Assembly: GCA_013396655.1 (NCBI GenBank)
Contig: WBMV01001018.1
Location: 1,320,778-1,384,777, forward strand
From: Campylorhamphus procurvoides
Taxonomy: Eukaryota > Chordata > Aves > Passeriformes > Dendrocolaptidae
DNA: 64,000 bases
Direction: 5' to 3'
Shown: positions 1 to 11,649 of the stretch, in pieces
Numbering within the stretch: the first letter of the stretch is position 1
How the letters are laid out: the number at the start of each line of letters is the position of its first letter
Position numbers and translations under genes: made by a program
The notes under the pieces: model-generated
Database searches by the model: none
What the model saw: only the letters and a program-made list of their open reading frames with translations
What the model was told of the DNA's origin: nothing

Positions 1-180
1 CAGTGCCAGCAGCGCTGAGCCACGGGGGGAACCCGCACCCACAGCAAAGTTCTCGGTACCCAACGCGCTCCTTTCCAGCCGCACTGGGCTGCTCTGGGGG
101 CTGCGAGGTGAAACCGTGCCGAGAGAACGCTGGATGCTCCGTGACAGCTGCCCAAGTGAGCCTTTCACATCCTCTTTACA
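1..180. other. GC-richer, CpG-containing left edge
   Basis: This short stretch carries about eleven CpG dinucleotides in 150 bases, far more than the AT-rich sequence after it. It may be the edge of a CpG island or a GC-rich intronic patch. Short reading frames cross it in two frames but show no domain. No splice acceptor or start site can be fixed, so it is annotated only by composition. Confidence 0.4.
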
Positions 181-399
181 ATTAACTCTGATGGGTACAC
201 TATTATTTGCTCTCCTCAAAAGCCCTAATAATGGGCTACCTATCCTTGACTGCTTGCTCACTTTTCAGTGTGACAATGAAATTCAGCCCTGCTGCTCAGA
301 ATCCCTTCCTCCTGTTTTGACTCTCAGTTTACTGATACAGTGAGCAACTGCAACACATAGCAAGGGGGGAAAAAAGGCACCAGAGCTAGTGGAGACAGA

Positions 400-1120
400 A
401 ACAGAACTCCCAATAGTGAAATATTCCACTTGTGAATAAAGAGCACTTATCAGCATATAAAATTTTTAAAGTAATTAATATTATTTTCCTCTTTTGGAAT
501 CCCTATAGAGCCTCAATGTGTTTTTATAGAGAATAAGAGGGCACGTTTCCCCAAACCACAAACCCTTTTGGCTATAGAATATTATATTATCACAAGACTT
601 AAGTTCATAGGCTTTGCCTGCTAAATTAGCTCCTCTCAATAGCTGTTAAAGAGAAAGCCCTTTATTGTAATCCAAGTGCACTTGTGGACAGCACTTGCAG
701 AGTTAACTCCATTTGACAACTGACATAAATCCATTATTCTAATTCGGTGATTGCTTTACTAAACACAGATGCATTTTATGAGTTTTAGTCACGTATTTCA
801 TTCAGGATGCTACTTAATCTCGATTTACAAAACATAAACACGAAATAGGTTTTACAGCACGTCTGAAAGGGTATAGCTATTCACCCGATGAAATGCCAGG
901 CAAACAAACCATATTCACCTACACCTAAACTCAACGCTGGATTTTGCCTTACACAATAAATAGTAAATAAGTAAATTATTTGTTTTTTAGTTTAGCCGTT
1001 GCAATCAAACTGCAGAATGCAAACTCCCCGAGGGTTACAAGACTCAAAAGCTTCCCTTACGCCGAGATTTAAGCACTGAATTTAACCTTAAGCAAAGTCC
1101 AGCTCTCACAAAAGCTGGAT
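400..1120. other. AT-rich repeat-free stretch with homeodomain-type words, possible regulatory DNA
   Basis: The stretch has no recognisable transposon, no CpG clustering and no usable reading frame. It holds a homeodomain core (AGTAATTAAT near 471) and other short AT-rich words of that kind. Its position about 300 bases from a possible minus-strand promoter would suit an intronic or proximal enhancer, but this is inferred from composition alone. Confidence 0.25.
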
Positions 1121-1363
1121 CTCCGATTTGATACACAGAAAAAAAGGGGGAAAAACCCCAAGCATTCCGCGTGAATCCAGCATCTTCCCAGCCCCATTTC
1201 TAATTCAATTTGCAGCACATACTTTACATCTTAAACAAAAGGAGCCCGATGGCACAGCGATGCTGCCTCTCGCCGCAGTTGCTGTGCCTCGCTCGCAGAA
1301 GGCTGGAAATGCAGCGCTCCGACCCAGCACTCCATCAAACACTCGCATTCAGGCACTTCTTAC

Positions 1364-1660
1364 CTGCCTCAGCTGAAGCCTTCCTTCCCTTGGTAGCAGT
1401 ATGAAGCATCCTCCAGCCTTCCCAATCCTTAGCACCGGCCTCAAATCGCACAGCTAAGTCCCTTGCCTTTTTTTTTCTCCCCGTTTTTTTATTTGCAAGA
1501 AAACGCTTATCGCAAGTGATTAGTTTTTTGTTGTCCCTTTTAAGTCCCTCCTGCGGGAAGGAGCCGGGGAGCGATGTGACGCCACCTTTTAATCTTTTGC
1601 GAGAGTGAAAAGGCAGAAAAGGAGCGCTCGATCAAACTGAGCTTCACACATGACTAAAAC
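1364..1660 (-). promoter_or_regulatory. Candidate promoter and first exon of a minus-strand transcript
   Basis: Read on the minus strand, this patch contains a CRE-like word (GGCGTCAC, 1576-1583), TTAAAAGG and TTAAAAGGGAC boxes, then a moderately CpG-rich stretch ending in the splice donor GAGGCAG|GTAAGAAG, with the last exon base at 1364 and GT at 1363-1362. An ATG with A at -3 lies upstream of the donor and starts an open frame of about 15 codons (MLHTATKGRKASAEA) that runs into the donor. If real, the transcript runs left, out of the window, and most of the window would be its upstream intergenic DNA. The transcription start is not fixed, the short peptide matches nothing I know, and a donor alone can occur by chance every few kilobases. 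Confidence 0.35.
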
Positions 1661-1692
1661 TCGGCGAGCTCTGGCTGAAGCACCACTAGGCG

Positions 1693-1860
1693 TGAGTGTA
1701 AGAACAGAGAAGAGGGGAGAGTCAATGAAATGTGACAACGTATGTGCATCAAAGACGGGAAAGAGGGAGAGAACAATGAGAGAGAGATCGCGACAGCACC
1801 GGGAGAAAGAGAAAGAATGGCAATGGGAGGGAGAATAGGCAGGAAGAAAAGAGGAGAGTT
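1693..1860 (+). repeat. Purine-rich (GA-rich) tract
   Basis: The plus strand is strongly biased to A and G, with repeated GAGAGA, GGGAGA and AAAGAGAAAG words, so the minus strand is a polypyrimidine tract. It sits directly upstream of the candidate minus-strand first exon. GA-rich tracts are common around vertebrate promoters, but it may simply be low-complexity DNA. Confidence 0.6.
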
Positions 1861-1899
1861 TGGAAGCAAAGAATTGGCAGAATAAAGCCAAAGTGTCTG

Positions 1900-3670
1900 G
1901 CAGCTTCTGTTTTTATCTCAGTGAGCATGCCATACTGCCTCTCTCATTTAGCAACACAGTCTTGTCTCTTCCAGGTTGGAAAACTGAGATAATCACAGCG
2001 TGTGCCTGTTTGTGCCTGACTGGCACACTTGGGTGCAGTGTACCTGAGATGTCCCCCCACCATCTTCCAGAGATGCAGCTATATGTGCAATCAAGTTCAT
2101 ATATTCATTAGGGGAGACACCTCCTCCCACCCCCCCAAAACACAAGAACTGCTAAATTCTATATCAATACACTATATAGTTTGACTGGCAGATGGAATTC
2201 TACTTATAACTACTAACAAACTGCCACTGATAAACAAATGACTGAACAAATGTTTAATGTTGATAATTGAGTTTTCATAGCAACAAAATATATTAGCATC
2301 GATAAATCTGTTTTTTAAAAACCGTATTTCAGACACTTTATTCTATTTACCTGGTAATTTTTAAATGAAGTTGCTCTAAGTAGCAGAAAAAGAACAAATA
2401 TGTCCAGGAACTAACGTTTTTAAAGGAATCCATAAGAGATACATTCAAATTTCCAGTACTTTTAAAAGGAGTTACTAGCTAAAACCTGAATTTAAAATTT
2501 TAAATTTAATTATGAATTCTTACTAATTTAGAAAAGGTCTAGGTCTTCATACAAGTAGGATTCCTTTTCACGCAACATGGGGGTGGGATGTGTGTGTGGA
2601 TGGTTTTGTCTTTTGGTTGGCTGGTGGTTTTTCTAACTGTAGATACCACATGTAATATCAGGACTGCTTCTAGAATTCACTTTTTAACACCTTTTACCTT
2701 TCCATGGGAAAGATAAATAGGTTTTTTGCCAGCTGGCCCAATGCACACATGATGCTTGTCTGCAGAACCGACACAAGCCCACAATCAGAGCTGCCTGTTA
2801 CATGGAGATAGAATAAAAAACCATGGAAAAGAACATGTATTTTTTCTGGGGCTCCCCCTGGATGCTGCCACCTCAGCTCAGGGCGAAGGAAGGACCATGT
2901 CAGTGCCCTGAGATGCTGGGAGTCTGGCCCTGGATCTGAGCTGTCCAGCACGCAGCTCTGCCAGCCAGTGCCACTCACACAGAGCTTCCTTCAGGCATCT
3001 CTGTGTTAAGCTACCAAACCAGCTTTAAAAAAGCCCAACATCTTCACTGCTCTACAAAGCTCTACATCCTCTTTTGTAAGGGTTTTACAGTTCCAAAGAG
3101 GAGGTCATAAAGATGAGTTCACAAATGATTATCAGGTAATCAGTGGTGAATTTCAACACCAAGTACTTATATATCATTACTGTACCAAAAAACTTCCAAG
3201 AATTGATGGTTATATTCATGAATGCTGGCCTCCAGAATGTCACCAGAAGCCATCTGGACAGCTGGAATCCAGCTTTCATATTTGTACAGCACAACTTGCA
3301 AACCAAATCTTTAAGCTTGCGAACTGTCCCATACCCCACACCTACTGACACATCTGTGATTGCCTCAGTGTTTCACCTCTCATTTTCTGTCCCCTGGGGA
3401 CTGGCAATACACTGACATAAATACAGAGCCATTAAAACCAGATTCTCACTAATCTCATGCAATCTTCAATATGTCAACTTAGAGTCAAATTTACTGTAAG
3501 GAGAAAACCATTAGTAAGAACACCTGGCTTTTTACCCTCTCTCTCTCCAGCATTAGTCTGATCTAGCACTGGAGCAGTTTGTGTGATGGGTCAAGTATTT
3601 CAACTCGCTCTGCCAGTGTAAGGAATCTAATGGGTTCCTTTCACTGTTTTATGGAAATAAACAGCATCTG
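1900..3670. other. Non-coding AT-rich sequence
   Basis: I see no gene. Features within it are a T/G-rich tract at 2580-2640 and an RFX X-box-like word at 2271-2284. The stretch 2700-3420 has short overlapping frames on both strands with no domain, consistent with chance. Confidence 0.6.
2271..2284. promoter_or_regulatory. RFX X-box-like imperfect palindrome
   Basis: The word GTTTTCATAGCAAC has the arrangement of an RFX X-box, two half sites GTTNYC and RGCAAC separated by AT. It lies in AT-rich sequence about 600 bases upstream of the candidate minus-strand promoter. A single match of this length is weak evidence. Confidence 0.25.
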
Positions 3671-3677
3671 AAAATTT

Positions 3678-3688
3678 GGGGGGGGGGG
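3678..3688 (+). repeat. Homopolymeric G run
   Basis: Eleven consecutive G residues interrupt AT-rich sequence. Its length is likely to vary and may be affected by sequencing error. Confidence 0.85.
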
Positions 3689-3689
3689 A

Positions 3690-6600
3690 ACAGTAAGATG
3701 AGAGAGAAATGAAGATCCATGTGTTCAGTTACTGCAAATTTTTCTGGAGTGTTATTAGTAAATACTCCAAAGGAAGTGTCTGTCTACCTTGTAGAAAGGA
3801 AATAAGCAAGAAGTTCCAGGTTCATCTAAGAAGCCCCTCTGTCTATGCAGTGTGTGCATAGGCCTGTGCACACAATAACAGGAACAATTAGGGAAGAGAT
3901 CATTCCTGTTTCCTATTCATTTTGTATTTTCTCGCCCTTTTTGGTAAATTGCTTTTCTCATGGAAGTCGTGATAAGAAGTTTCCACATCTCTTACAATGT
4001 ACTAGATTATATCCATGACAACAACTTTCAGAAAATGCAAACACATATATATGTACTTAGAGAAGTATTTTTTCATTCTCCCAGGCCTATCTACAAATTC
4101 ACAATGGAATCAAGCCCCTGCATTTGCATCCAAGGTCAACAAAACACTTGAAAACACGCATGCAGTTTGTTTTTACAGAAGATGTAAGACTGTGTGGCTA
4201 AAACTAAGCATAAGCTTATACAATGAATAAACAAATTGTTTTCTACAAGAACTGACCTTGTGTTTGAACTAAAAATGTTTGGACACTGAACTGCTTGACT
4301 CCTTACAGCTCCAGTGAGCAAAGCAAGTCATTCTCTTATGGAAGCAAGTTATTCCATAAATCAGCCACATTTCCATAAGACAGGCAAGGCTTTAACGAAC
4401 ATGAATGTGGAAACTGTATTTTACAGCTGTTAAATGTGCTTCCACTTAAGCTTCTTCAAGCAGTACTCCAGCAGTATAGCAGCACCACAGCAGAGAACAT
4501 GACAAAATAACTACACACAGAAATGTACTAGTAATGCCATTTTATGCAGAGATATAAATAACTGATTTCCAGCCCTTTTTTTTTGCTCCACACTTTCACC
4601 ATTACAGAGAAAATAACCACATCAGAGCTTTCCCTCAATCTTACCTGAGGAAGCCAAGCCACGTTTAAGTTTAATCACAGAAAACCTCTTAATCCCTTGC
4701 TTGTCTACTCTACTAGAAATGTGGATCATTCTTCTGTTTGCTTTAGGTCTAGAAGTCATTAGCCTGCATGCAAACACAGACCTTGTGACGTGAAACTTGG
4801 GCAGTGACACAGCAGTTTGAGAACATTCACCACATTGCATTGTTTCAATGATGCTGAATCCCCATGACCCCCTCCCAAGAAAATCAAGTGTTATGGAGAA
4901 CATGGAGCATTATGACAGCAAATTAGGGGAAATAAAGTGACAAATGACTACAAAAGTACTGGCATTCACTCACTTTGGAGCTAAATGAAAGCCTCTGGCT
5001 ATGCAAAAGAGCTCATGACCATTTTCTCTTAGCAATATCCTTCTGTATTTCACATCTAGCAAAGACTTCCTTTGCCATTTATCTCCTTGGGTGACACAAA
5101 CACAGAACTAACTTTTCCAACCTTTTGGTTTTGTTTCCTCTGTTTCAGACATGAAGAAAGACTGTCTGAAAGCATGTTTTGGTGTTTTTTTTGTTACATC
5201 CACTGATTTAATAAAACATACCACCGTTTTCCCCCCACAAACCCTGTTTCAGTAATACCTTTGGATGTCTTACACACAACCACTATCCAAGTAGAATGGC
5301 ACAGGGAGGCCCTTCATCACAAGGGCTAGAACTGATGCAGAGCACACAAGAAAACCCCTTGTGTCTTATACTGCCTACACTTAACTTCCCAGCATCCAAT
5401 TTACAACAAGAAATTCAATTGGTGTGGTAAAAGAAGTGTCAGGATCAGAGATAATGTTACTGGTGACAAGCAGAAGATAAAGACCTTGCACAAGCAGAAG
5501 ACACACACAACAGCCTGGCAGGGTGAAGGAAAACTGTGATGCTATTGCTGGTATGAATTATAAAACCACTTAAATGCTGCTTTTTGAGCATAACTGAATA
5601 CATGTGATAGCATCATTATAAATTAAAACTGTTTATGACCTCCATTTGGTCCAAACACTACAACCTTACTCACTATATGCATGGTTGAACAAATTGATCT
5701 CTGACTGCCTGTGTTACACGATAGAAGGGATAGCCAAGTGTTCTGCAAAGGAAACAAAAAGAAACTACCAGCAGAAGCAGCTTGTAATGAGTCATGCAGA
5801 TTCCTTAATGGCTACTAAAACTAACATTTGATTCTTATCATTGTCAACTCAGTAAGTGATAATAACTAATACCTACGTTGTTATTTTGTTTACATAGTTA
5901 ATTTGTAGTTTCCTCTATTTCATAAAAATAAGTGTTAATATATTTTGAAACCAATCATTTCATGAATGAATGGAAATCAGTACTTTTGTAAATTTTGCTA
6001 AAGTGCTAAAATAGGAGATAATCAGTATGTTCTTGGTAATTTGGGAACACTAATTTCAAAGGACATGTAATTCCACCCCGCCCTTGTATTTACTTGTAAA
6101 ACCATGGAGGAATATGCATTAAAATGACATTTCAAAATCCAGACGTCTGTGGCACCAACTTGTTGTCTGCCTTGTACGTTTCTACTTCGAATTTTTACTC
6201 CAATTACAGTCACAAATGCTAAGGCCTTTTAAGCCTGTCCTCTGTGTGCCAAACAATTCCTGCAGTATGTCCCAGAGAAGATTCATATTTTCTTAAAACA
6301 GCAGCAAAACAATGACCTTCACGTGTGCCTAAATGGCAGCCAGCTCATGTGACCCCCCTGTGCCTCATCTAACACGGGGGATGGAAAGAAGAATTTGCCT
6401 CCAAGATTCAGGTGTGCCTGCCATGGGCTGAGAGCTCCTCCCCCAGTACAGGTACCTTCTGCTGGCAAAGACAAGGACTGGCTTCCAGGAGAGCACCTAA
6501 AGGCTTTGCTTCACAACTAGATAATTTAAGTTCTCTACACGAAGAACAAATCTGCAGTGAGACAACAGAGTACACTGCTTCAGCGAGTGCACAATTTATT

Positions 6601-9600
6601 TTAGAGTACAGGGCAACACACTCAGAGACTGAACAAAGCCTGGTTTTACTGCCCAGTCCTCTGAATTAATATGCAACATTCATGCCTTAAGTATACCCTG
6701 GGGCATTCAGTACTTCTTTGAGCCACAGCTTTGAAGATGTGTTGGTTTCCTATGCACTAACTTGACCTATATTCAGGCTGACTTCTATTGTGAGATTATT
6801 TCTGCTATGAATCCAATTCCAGATTCTATATACACTGCTTTGCTACACCTATGATATATATAGCAGAAAAGCAGAAGGGTGTCAACAAATTCAAAGGCCA
6901 CTGCTGTCATTCCCTAACAACCAGGGTCATCAAAAAACCCTCTTTTTTTGTGGGCTGATCTTGACACAGACATATTTCCTTGGTAATGTGGCAGCACAGA
7001 ACCAAATCTATAAATCTCTTTAAATTGTTTGTTTTTGTCAGGGCCCAAAGACCTGCTGCCCTTCTGGAACTGAGTTTGATCTGTGTCATGAGCCAAGGGT
7101 GCCTAAAACTGCAAGAGATGACCGAAAAATGAAGGGGGTGTGGGGAAAATTAATAATTTTCTATTTTAAGAGTGAAGTTCTAAGATAAAACCAGAAAAAT
7201 GGTGCTCCATCTCTAATGCAGGACACAGCAGAAGAATTGAAAACCAGAAACAAGGATCCTACTTTTTTAATGCTTGCTCTTGATCACTCAGGTCCTGATC
7301 CACAGTTTTTGCACCAGAACTCCACTTTTTATATGTATATCACATATTTTCACATTTAAAGCACAAAGGTCTTACAGGATTAGGTCTTACCCTACTAGTA
7401 ACACTTGAAAATTCCTGTAATGGTTCAAATTCTTTCATGTAATGACCAAGAGGACTAGCATACTATAATGGAACACCTTATCTCATGAGACACAATTATC
7501 AAGCCCTCTAAGTTTACTAGGGCAGCTGAAAGACCCCCAGAGAACGTGGAGGACTTCCATTTGTGCACATGTGTAACAACCCAGGATGAACAGATACCTT
7601 TACACCAACAGCTCCCACAGCCCTGCTGAGGTAAGGGCCACTGGAGATGCTGCTATACCAGCAATGCCATACCACAACATAGAGAAACAACTGCACAGCC
7701 CCTCCGAGCTGCCTGAATATGTGCAGGGCCTTACTCATCACAAGAGTCAAGAGGTTCTTTTATTAAACACTTTCGTGCTGCTTCTACACTATGACTCAAG
7801 CAAATTAATGGCTAAGAAAAAAGGTAGGTAGCTTCAATAAAGTCTGGATTACTCCCTGTCTGTTGTGGTGCAGAATATAGAGCCAAATTCCACAAAGAAG
7901 GGTTAGTGTGGCATGTGAAAGGACCCCTTAAACCCCTTTCCTTGGCATTCCCGCAGCTCCCATCAGACACAGGATACTGGTTTTGAGGAACTTGTTCCTC
8001 CTTTACCCCTGTCACACCACTGAGGGAACACACAGTGAAGCAAAAGCAAAAGAACCTGGAAGATGTGAAGGACTGATGAAAATGTTGAGAACAGCAAGAA
8101 CTTGACATGACTGACTCTTGAGAACTTTAAGATATAGGATTTTAAGTAAATTGTTAAAAAGCTACAGAAAAGTTAAAAAAAAGCATATGCATGGTAAAAT
8201 TGCTTCAAAAAGCAAATATGACACTACATTAGACATGATTAAAACTTAAAAATATTTAAATGCACATTTAGTTTTGGTTTTTGGCAACTGTTTCACAGCT
8301 CTGAAATGCAACCAGTTCACATTACAAATAACAAGATGGGGCTTTTTAGGTGTGTTCATTCTCTTAGAAATATTCATAGTAAGTAATTTGCGGTATTTAA
8401 AAATAATCACAATTTAATAATAACATCCAATTTTGTTCCCCCTAGATGTTTTTTTCTTTAGAACAGGCAGGTTTTGATTCCATGGAAACTCAACTAAGAC
8501 TGTGCCATTTCTTCCACTAAGCTGACTAAGAGCACTGGTGAACTATCTGGCTGTTATTTGAAATTTTCTTCAGCTTTATGAAGCCAGAGTCATAAAAGCA
8601 AAAGCTTTCCTGTAAACAGTGCCTGACAAAGTGAAAAAAAAGAGTTAACAAAAAGGAAAAGTTAACTATTATTTTCCCTTTTACTATGTTTCAACCAACC
8701 AGTTTATAACAGCCATTATAATTTTCAACATTTTCTCCCCTGTGACAATCACAGATACAATTCAAAACTTCCCTTATCAGCCAAAGCTCTTTTACAATTA
8801 CCTGATCCTCATGAAATCTGGGATAAAATGGTACAATCTCAGAGACTGAAGCACTCATCTTAATGTGCACCAAAAGCACAATATTTAAGAGGTGTAATCT
8901 TGAAAAAAACCAAACCAACAAACCCCAGAGAGACAACCTTAGAGGGCACAAATAACCCCAGTGCCCTCTTTCCTTGAACCTCCTGTTTTGTTTTGGGGTT
9001 TTCTTATGACTTTCTAAAATACACTTCTCCCTGTGAGTCAGCATCCCTCATGTATTAAAGGAGAAACAGCTGGTTTGTAAAGGGGCTTTGAGAACTACTC
9101 TTGAAAACATCAGGGAGGGGTATCAAGACATTAAAATACAAAGACCTCCTCCCTCCCCCCCCACCTTTTTCTCTATTTAAACTGTACTTATTGAACTCTA
9201 TGGACAAACATTTGGATCCCTGATGAAATTTTATAAAACCTTATTCATTATAGATTTTCTGCTGATTAAGGTTTCAAAGCAACTATAATAATGTAAAGCA
9301 ATACCACACTGCTTCTGTTTTGATTTTTCTTTTAGCATAAAGGATATGAGTGCAGTCACGCAATGCATAAATCATAAAGCATGTTATAAACATTCTGCTG
9401 CCCTTATCTCTATCATAGCACCTAGTTTTTGTCTCATCTCTAACAGATTCCCTGTTAGCCAAATTCACAGGCTATTAATTGGCATCAACCCATACACGTT
9501 CATGACAAAGAAACAAAATGTGTGAAGAAACACATAGTACTGTGAATTTCGTTTTCAAAATGCTTCTCAGTTTGATAAGAACTAGCCCAACCCATTCCAC

Positions 9601-10735
9601 CATCATAGGTAAGGTGTGATCTAAGGCATAAGCAGTCTCAACACATTTTCTGGTGTTCACCAGAATGGAAATATTTCTTTATGCTTATCAAGAAGGCCTT
9701 TAAGAGCAATGAAAGGATGTTAGTGAAATACTTTCAACGCCTGCCAACGCTTAAAGTTCACAAGACAAAACAAACATTTACCATAAAGATAGCAGGAAGA
9801 AAATGTTAGCCCAGGATAAGCCACCCAACACTACAGATACAGAGGCATTTTTTTAACTTACACTACTGAGATGAAACCCATGGAAAACCGGCCCACAGCC
9901 TCAGATTCCTGGAGCTCCGTGCCCCCCTCAGGACTGTGGCTGTGATGGGGACCCTCAGGAGCTCTGGGGATGCCCAGGCTGAGGGCATGGAGAGCTAAGT
10001 GGCCACACCTGTGCCTTGTTAGCCACCCTTCCCTCAGCTGTGCCCAATGCAGCAATCACCACCTGGCCAGCCCAAAATGCCCGCCCTGCCCTGCTTCCCT
10101 CAGCTGCCACACATCAGGGGTGTGCCCCCCTCTCCTCCTGCCCAGCCACCACAGCTGGGGCTAGTCTTGTCCAACTGCTTCTTTATTCCACCCCTCCTTG
10201 CCTAAAGGCCTCGAAGCAGCTTATGGAATTAGGCAATCACCAAGTGCTCTGTCGTGTCACACTGTGAGACACCTCTTCTCACAAAGTCTGCTTGGATGTA
10301 CCAGTGGCAAAGGTCAGCAGAATGACTGAGTCTGCCAAGCTAGAGCTGTACCAGTCACTAACTGGGTAACACATTTACAGGTTTTGTTGTGACACCGGTA
10401 TTTACCAGAACAGTGAGTTAGGAGGATGCCAGTGCTCGAGCTGTGCAGCTACAAACACAGTGCTGTGCCCCCCAGGCCATCAAAGCTGGGTTTAACACAG
10501 GTGTGCAGGTGGTACCTGCTGAGGAATGGCAGGCTGTGGGTTCTGCTCTGGGCACTGTCATTCCTAACACAGCACTCGCTGAATGCTGAGGCTCTTTGCA
10601 GACCCAGCCTCGACACCCAGAGGTGCAGAGGAAACCACAGCTGGCTCCCTCCCCACCTGGCCCCAGCTGCCCTGGGAGAAACAGGGAGAGAAGGCAGGAA
10701 TCCTGAGTTGTTCTTTGGCTGATGTTTAGTTTTTT
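3690..10735. other. Gene-free AT-rich DNA with minor low-complexity tracts
   Basis: I find no supportable gene here. The composition is AT-rich to about 9850 and becomes GC-richer from 9880 to 10700. Low-complexity tracts lie at 8903-8930 (A/C-rich) and 9147-9165 (C-rich). An isolated good minus-strand donor (CTCAG|GTAAGA, last exon base 4645) has no convincing partner acceptor. All reading frames are short and mutually overlapping. Confidence 0.6.
8903..8930 (+). repeat. A/C-rich low-complexity tract
   Basis: The tract is a run of AAAACC and AACAAACC-type words. Similar strand-biased A/C or T/G tracts recur at 2580-2640, 10824-10890, 12403-12440, 29245-29325 and 61262-61305. Confidence 0.7.
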
Positions 10736-10738
10736 TAT

Positions 10739-10812
10739 TCCACAGAATCACAAATGGTTTGAGTTGGAAGGGACCTTAAAGATCATCTAGTTCCCAACTC
10801 CCTGCACACCTT
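10739..10812 (-). mobile_element. CR1 LINE, 3'-end fragment
   Basis: The plus strand carries the reverse complement of the CR1 3' end: CACAGAATCA, then GGTTTGAGTTGGAAGGGACC, then a TTAAAGATCATCTAG block. The ATTCTATG-type 3' terminus is therefore at the left and the element lies on the minus strand. It is severely 5'-truncated at under 100 bases, as is usual for avian CR1 copies, and carries no coding sequence. The right boundary blurs into a T/G-rich tract. Confidence 0.9.
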
Positions 10813-10823
10813 CCACTTGGGCA

Positions 10824-10890
10824 GGTTTTCTGTTGGTTTTGTTTGGTTGGGGATTTGGGGGGTTTGGTTAGTTTTTTTGCCTTTGGGGGT
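10824..10890 (+). repeat. T/G-rich low-complexity tract
   Basis: The sequence is almost all T and G with TTTGGTTGG and GGGGGGTTTGG words, directly following the CR1 fragment. It contains no coding or RNA signal. Confidence 0.7.
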
Positions 10891-10919
10891 ACCACTGCTC
10901 TTGTGGTGGTGGTTTTCCC

Positions 10920-11640
10920 TTTTCCCTTCCCCCGGGGCTGCCCCACTGCTGCTCCCACGGCACTTTCCCACCGGAGCTGCTCCTGCTCCCGGCTCTATCG
11001 CCCTCCCAGCCCGGGACGAGCCCGGGTCCCCCGGTATGTACCTGCGGGCAGGGCAGAATCCCTGCACCACCCCCGTCCTGCTCCTCGCCCACTGCCCCTG
11101 GGACTGTCCGAGCACATCACACACCGCCCCGGGCAGGGCAGGGAATGGACATCCTGGGCCAGGTGATGGGACACTGCCCAGCCCCCAGGTGTGCCCTGGA
11201 AGGGCAGGGAATGGACATCCTGGGCCAGGTGATGGGACACCACCCCGGGCAGGGCATCCCCCAGGTGTCCCCTGGAAGGGAATGGACATCCTGGGCCAGG
11301 TGATGGGGCACTGCCCCGGGAGCTTCTCAGCCCCAGGTGTCCCCTGGAAGGGCAGGGAATGGACATCCTGGGTCAGGTGATGGAACACTGCCCCAGGAGC
11401 TGCCTGGCTCCAGGTGAGCCGCAATGCCCACAGGGAGCACCTGGCCAGGGAAGGTGGGAGCAGAGAGCAGCAGGGTGTGATACAAAGCGGGGCTGACAGC
11501 GGCTGGACCGAGCGGGAGCCAGCAGAGACCCCTCGGAGAGCAGTGACACCGAGATGTGCCGTGCATACCTGAGCGGCTCGGCCGGGCTCAGCCATCGAGC
11601 AGAGATGCCAAAGGGCCGACACTAATGGCAGTCCTGTCTC
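10920..11640. other. GC-rich, CpG-containing island
   Basis: CpG dinucleotides are frequent at both ends of this island (10925-11100 and 11490-11640), with a minisatellite between. A reading frame of 279 codons crosses it on the minus strand, but it is built on the tandem repeat and overlaps frames in every other phase, so it is not taken as a gene. On the minus strand near 11595 there is an ATGG start context leading to the donor CTCAG|GTATGC (last exon base 11569), a possible but unproved first exon. The island could be a promoter of a non-coding transcript or simply a GC-rich repeat patch. Confidence 0.45.
11137..11415 (+). repeat. Four-unit GC-rich minisatellite
   Basis: The phrase GGGAATGGACATCCTGGG occurs at 11141, 11207, 11278 and 11355, giving units of 66, 71 and 77 bases plus a final partial unit. 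Each unit continues with CAGGTGATGG and a CCCAGGTGTCCCCTGGAAGG-type tail. Units differ by small insertions and substitutions, so the array is not recent. Confidence 0.9.
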
Positions 11641-11649
11641 GCCACAGTC

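Noticed and set aside
4640..4650. Strong minus-strand donor CTCAG|GTAAGA
   Set aside because: There is no convincing acceptor for an upstream exon and no CpG or promoter context. Comparable donors at 46581 (plus) and 52999 (minus) show such matches arise by chance.
7415..7430. GGTTCAAATTC resembling a tRNA B box
   Set aside because: No matching A box or cloverleaf arms at the right distance.
10783..11622. 279-codon minus-strand reading frame, the longest in the window
   Set aside because: It is built on the four-unit minisatellite and a CpG-rich patch where all phases stay open. The protein is a repeat of the same phrase with no domain.
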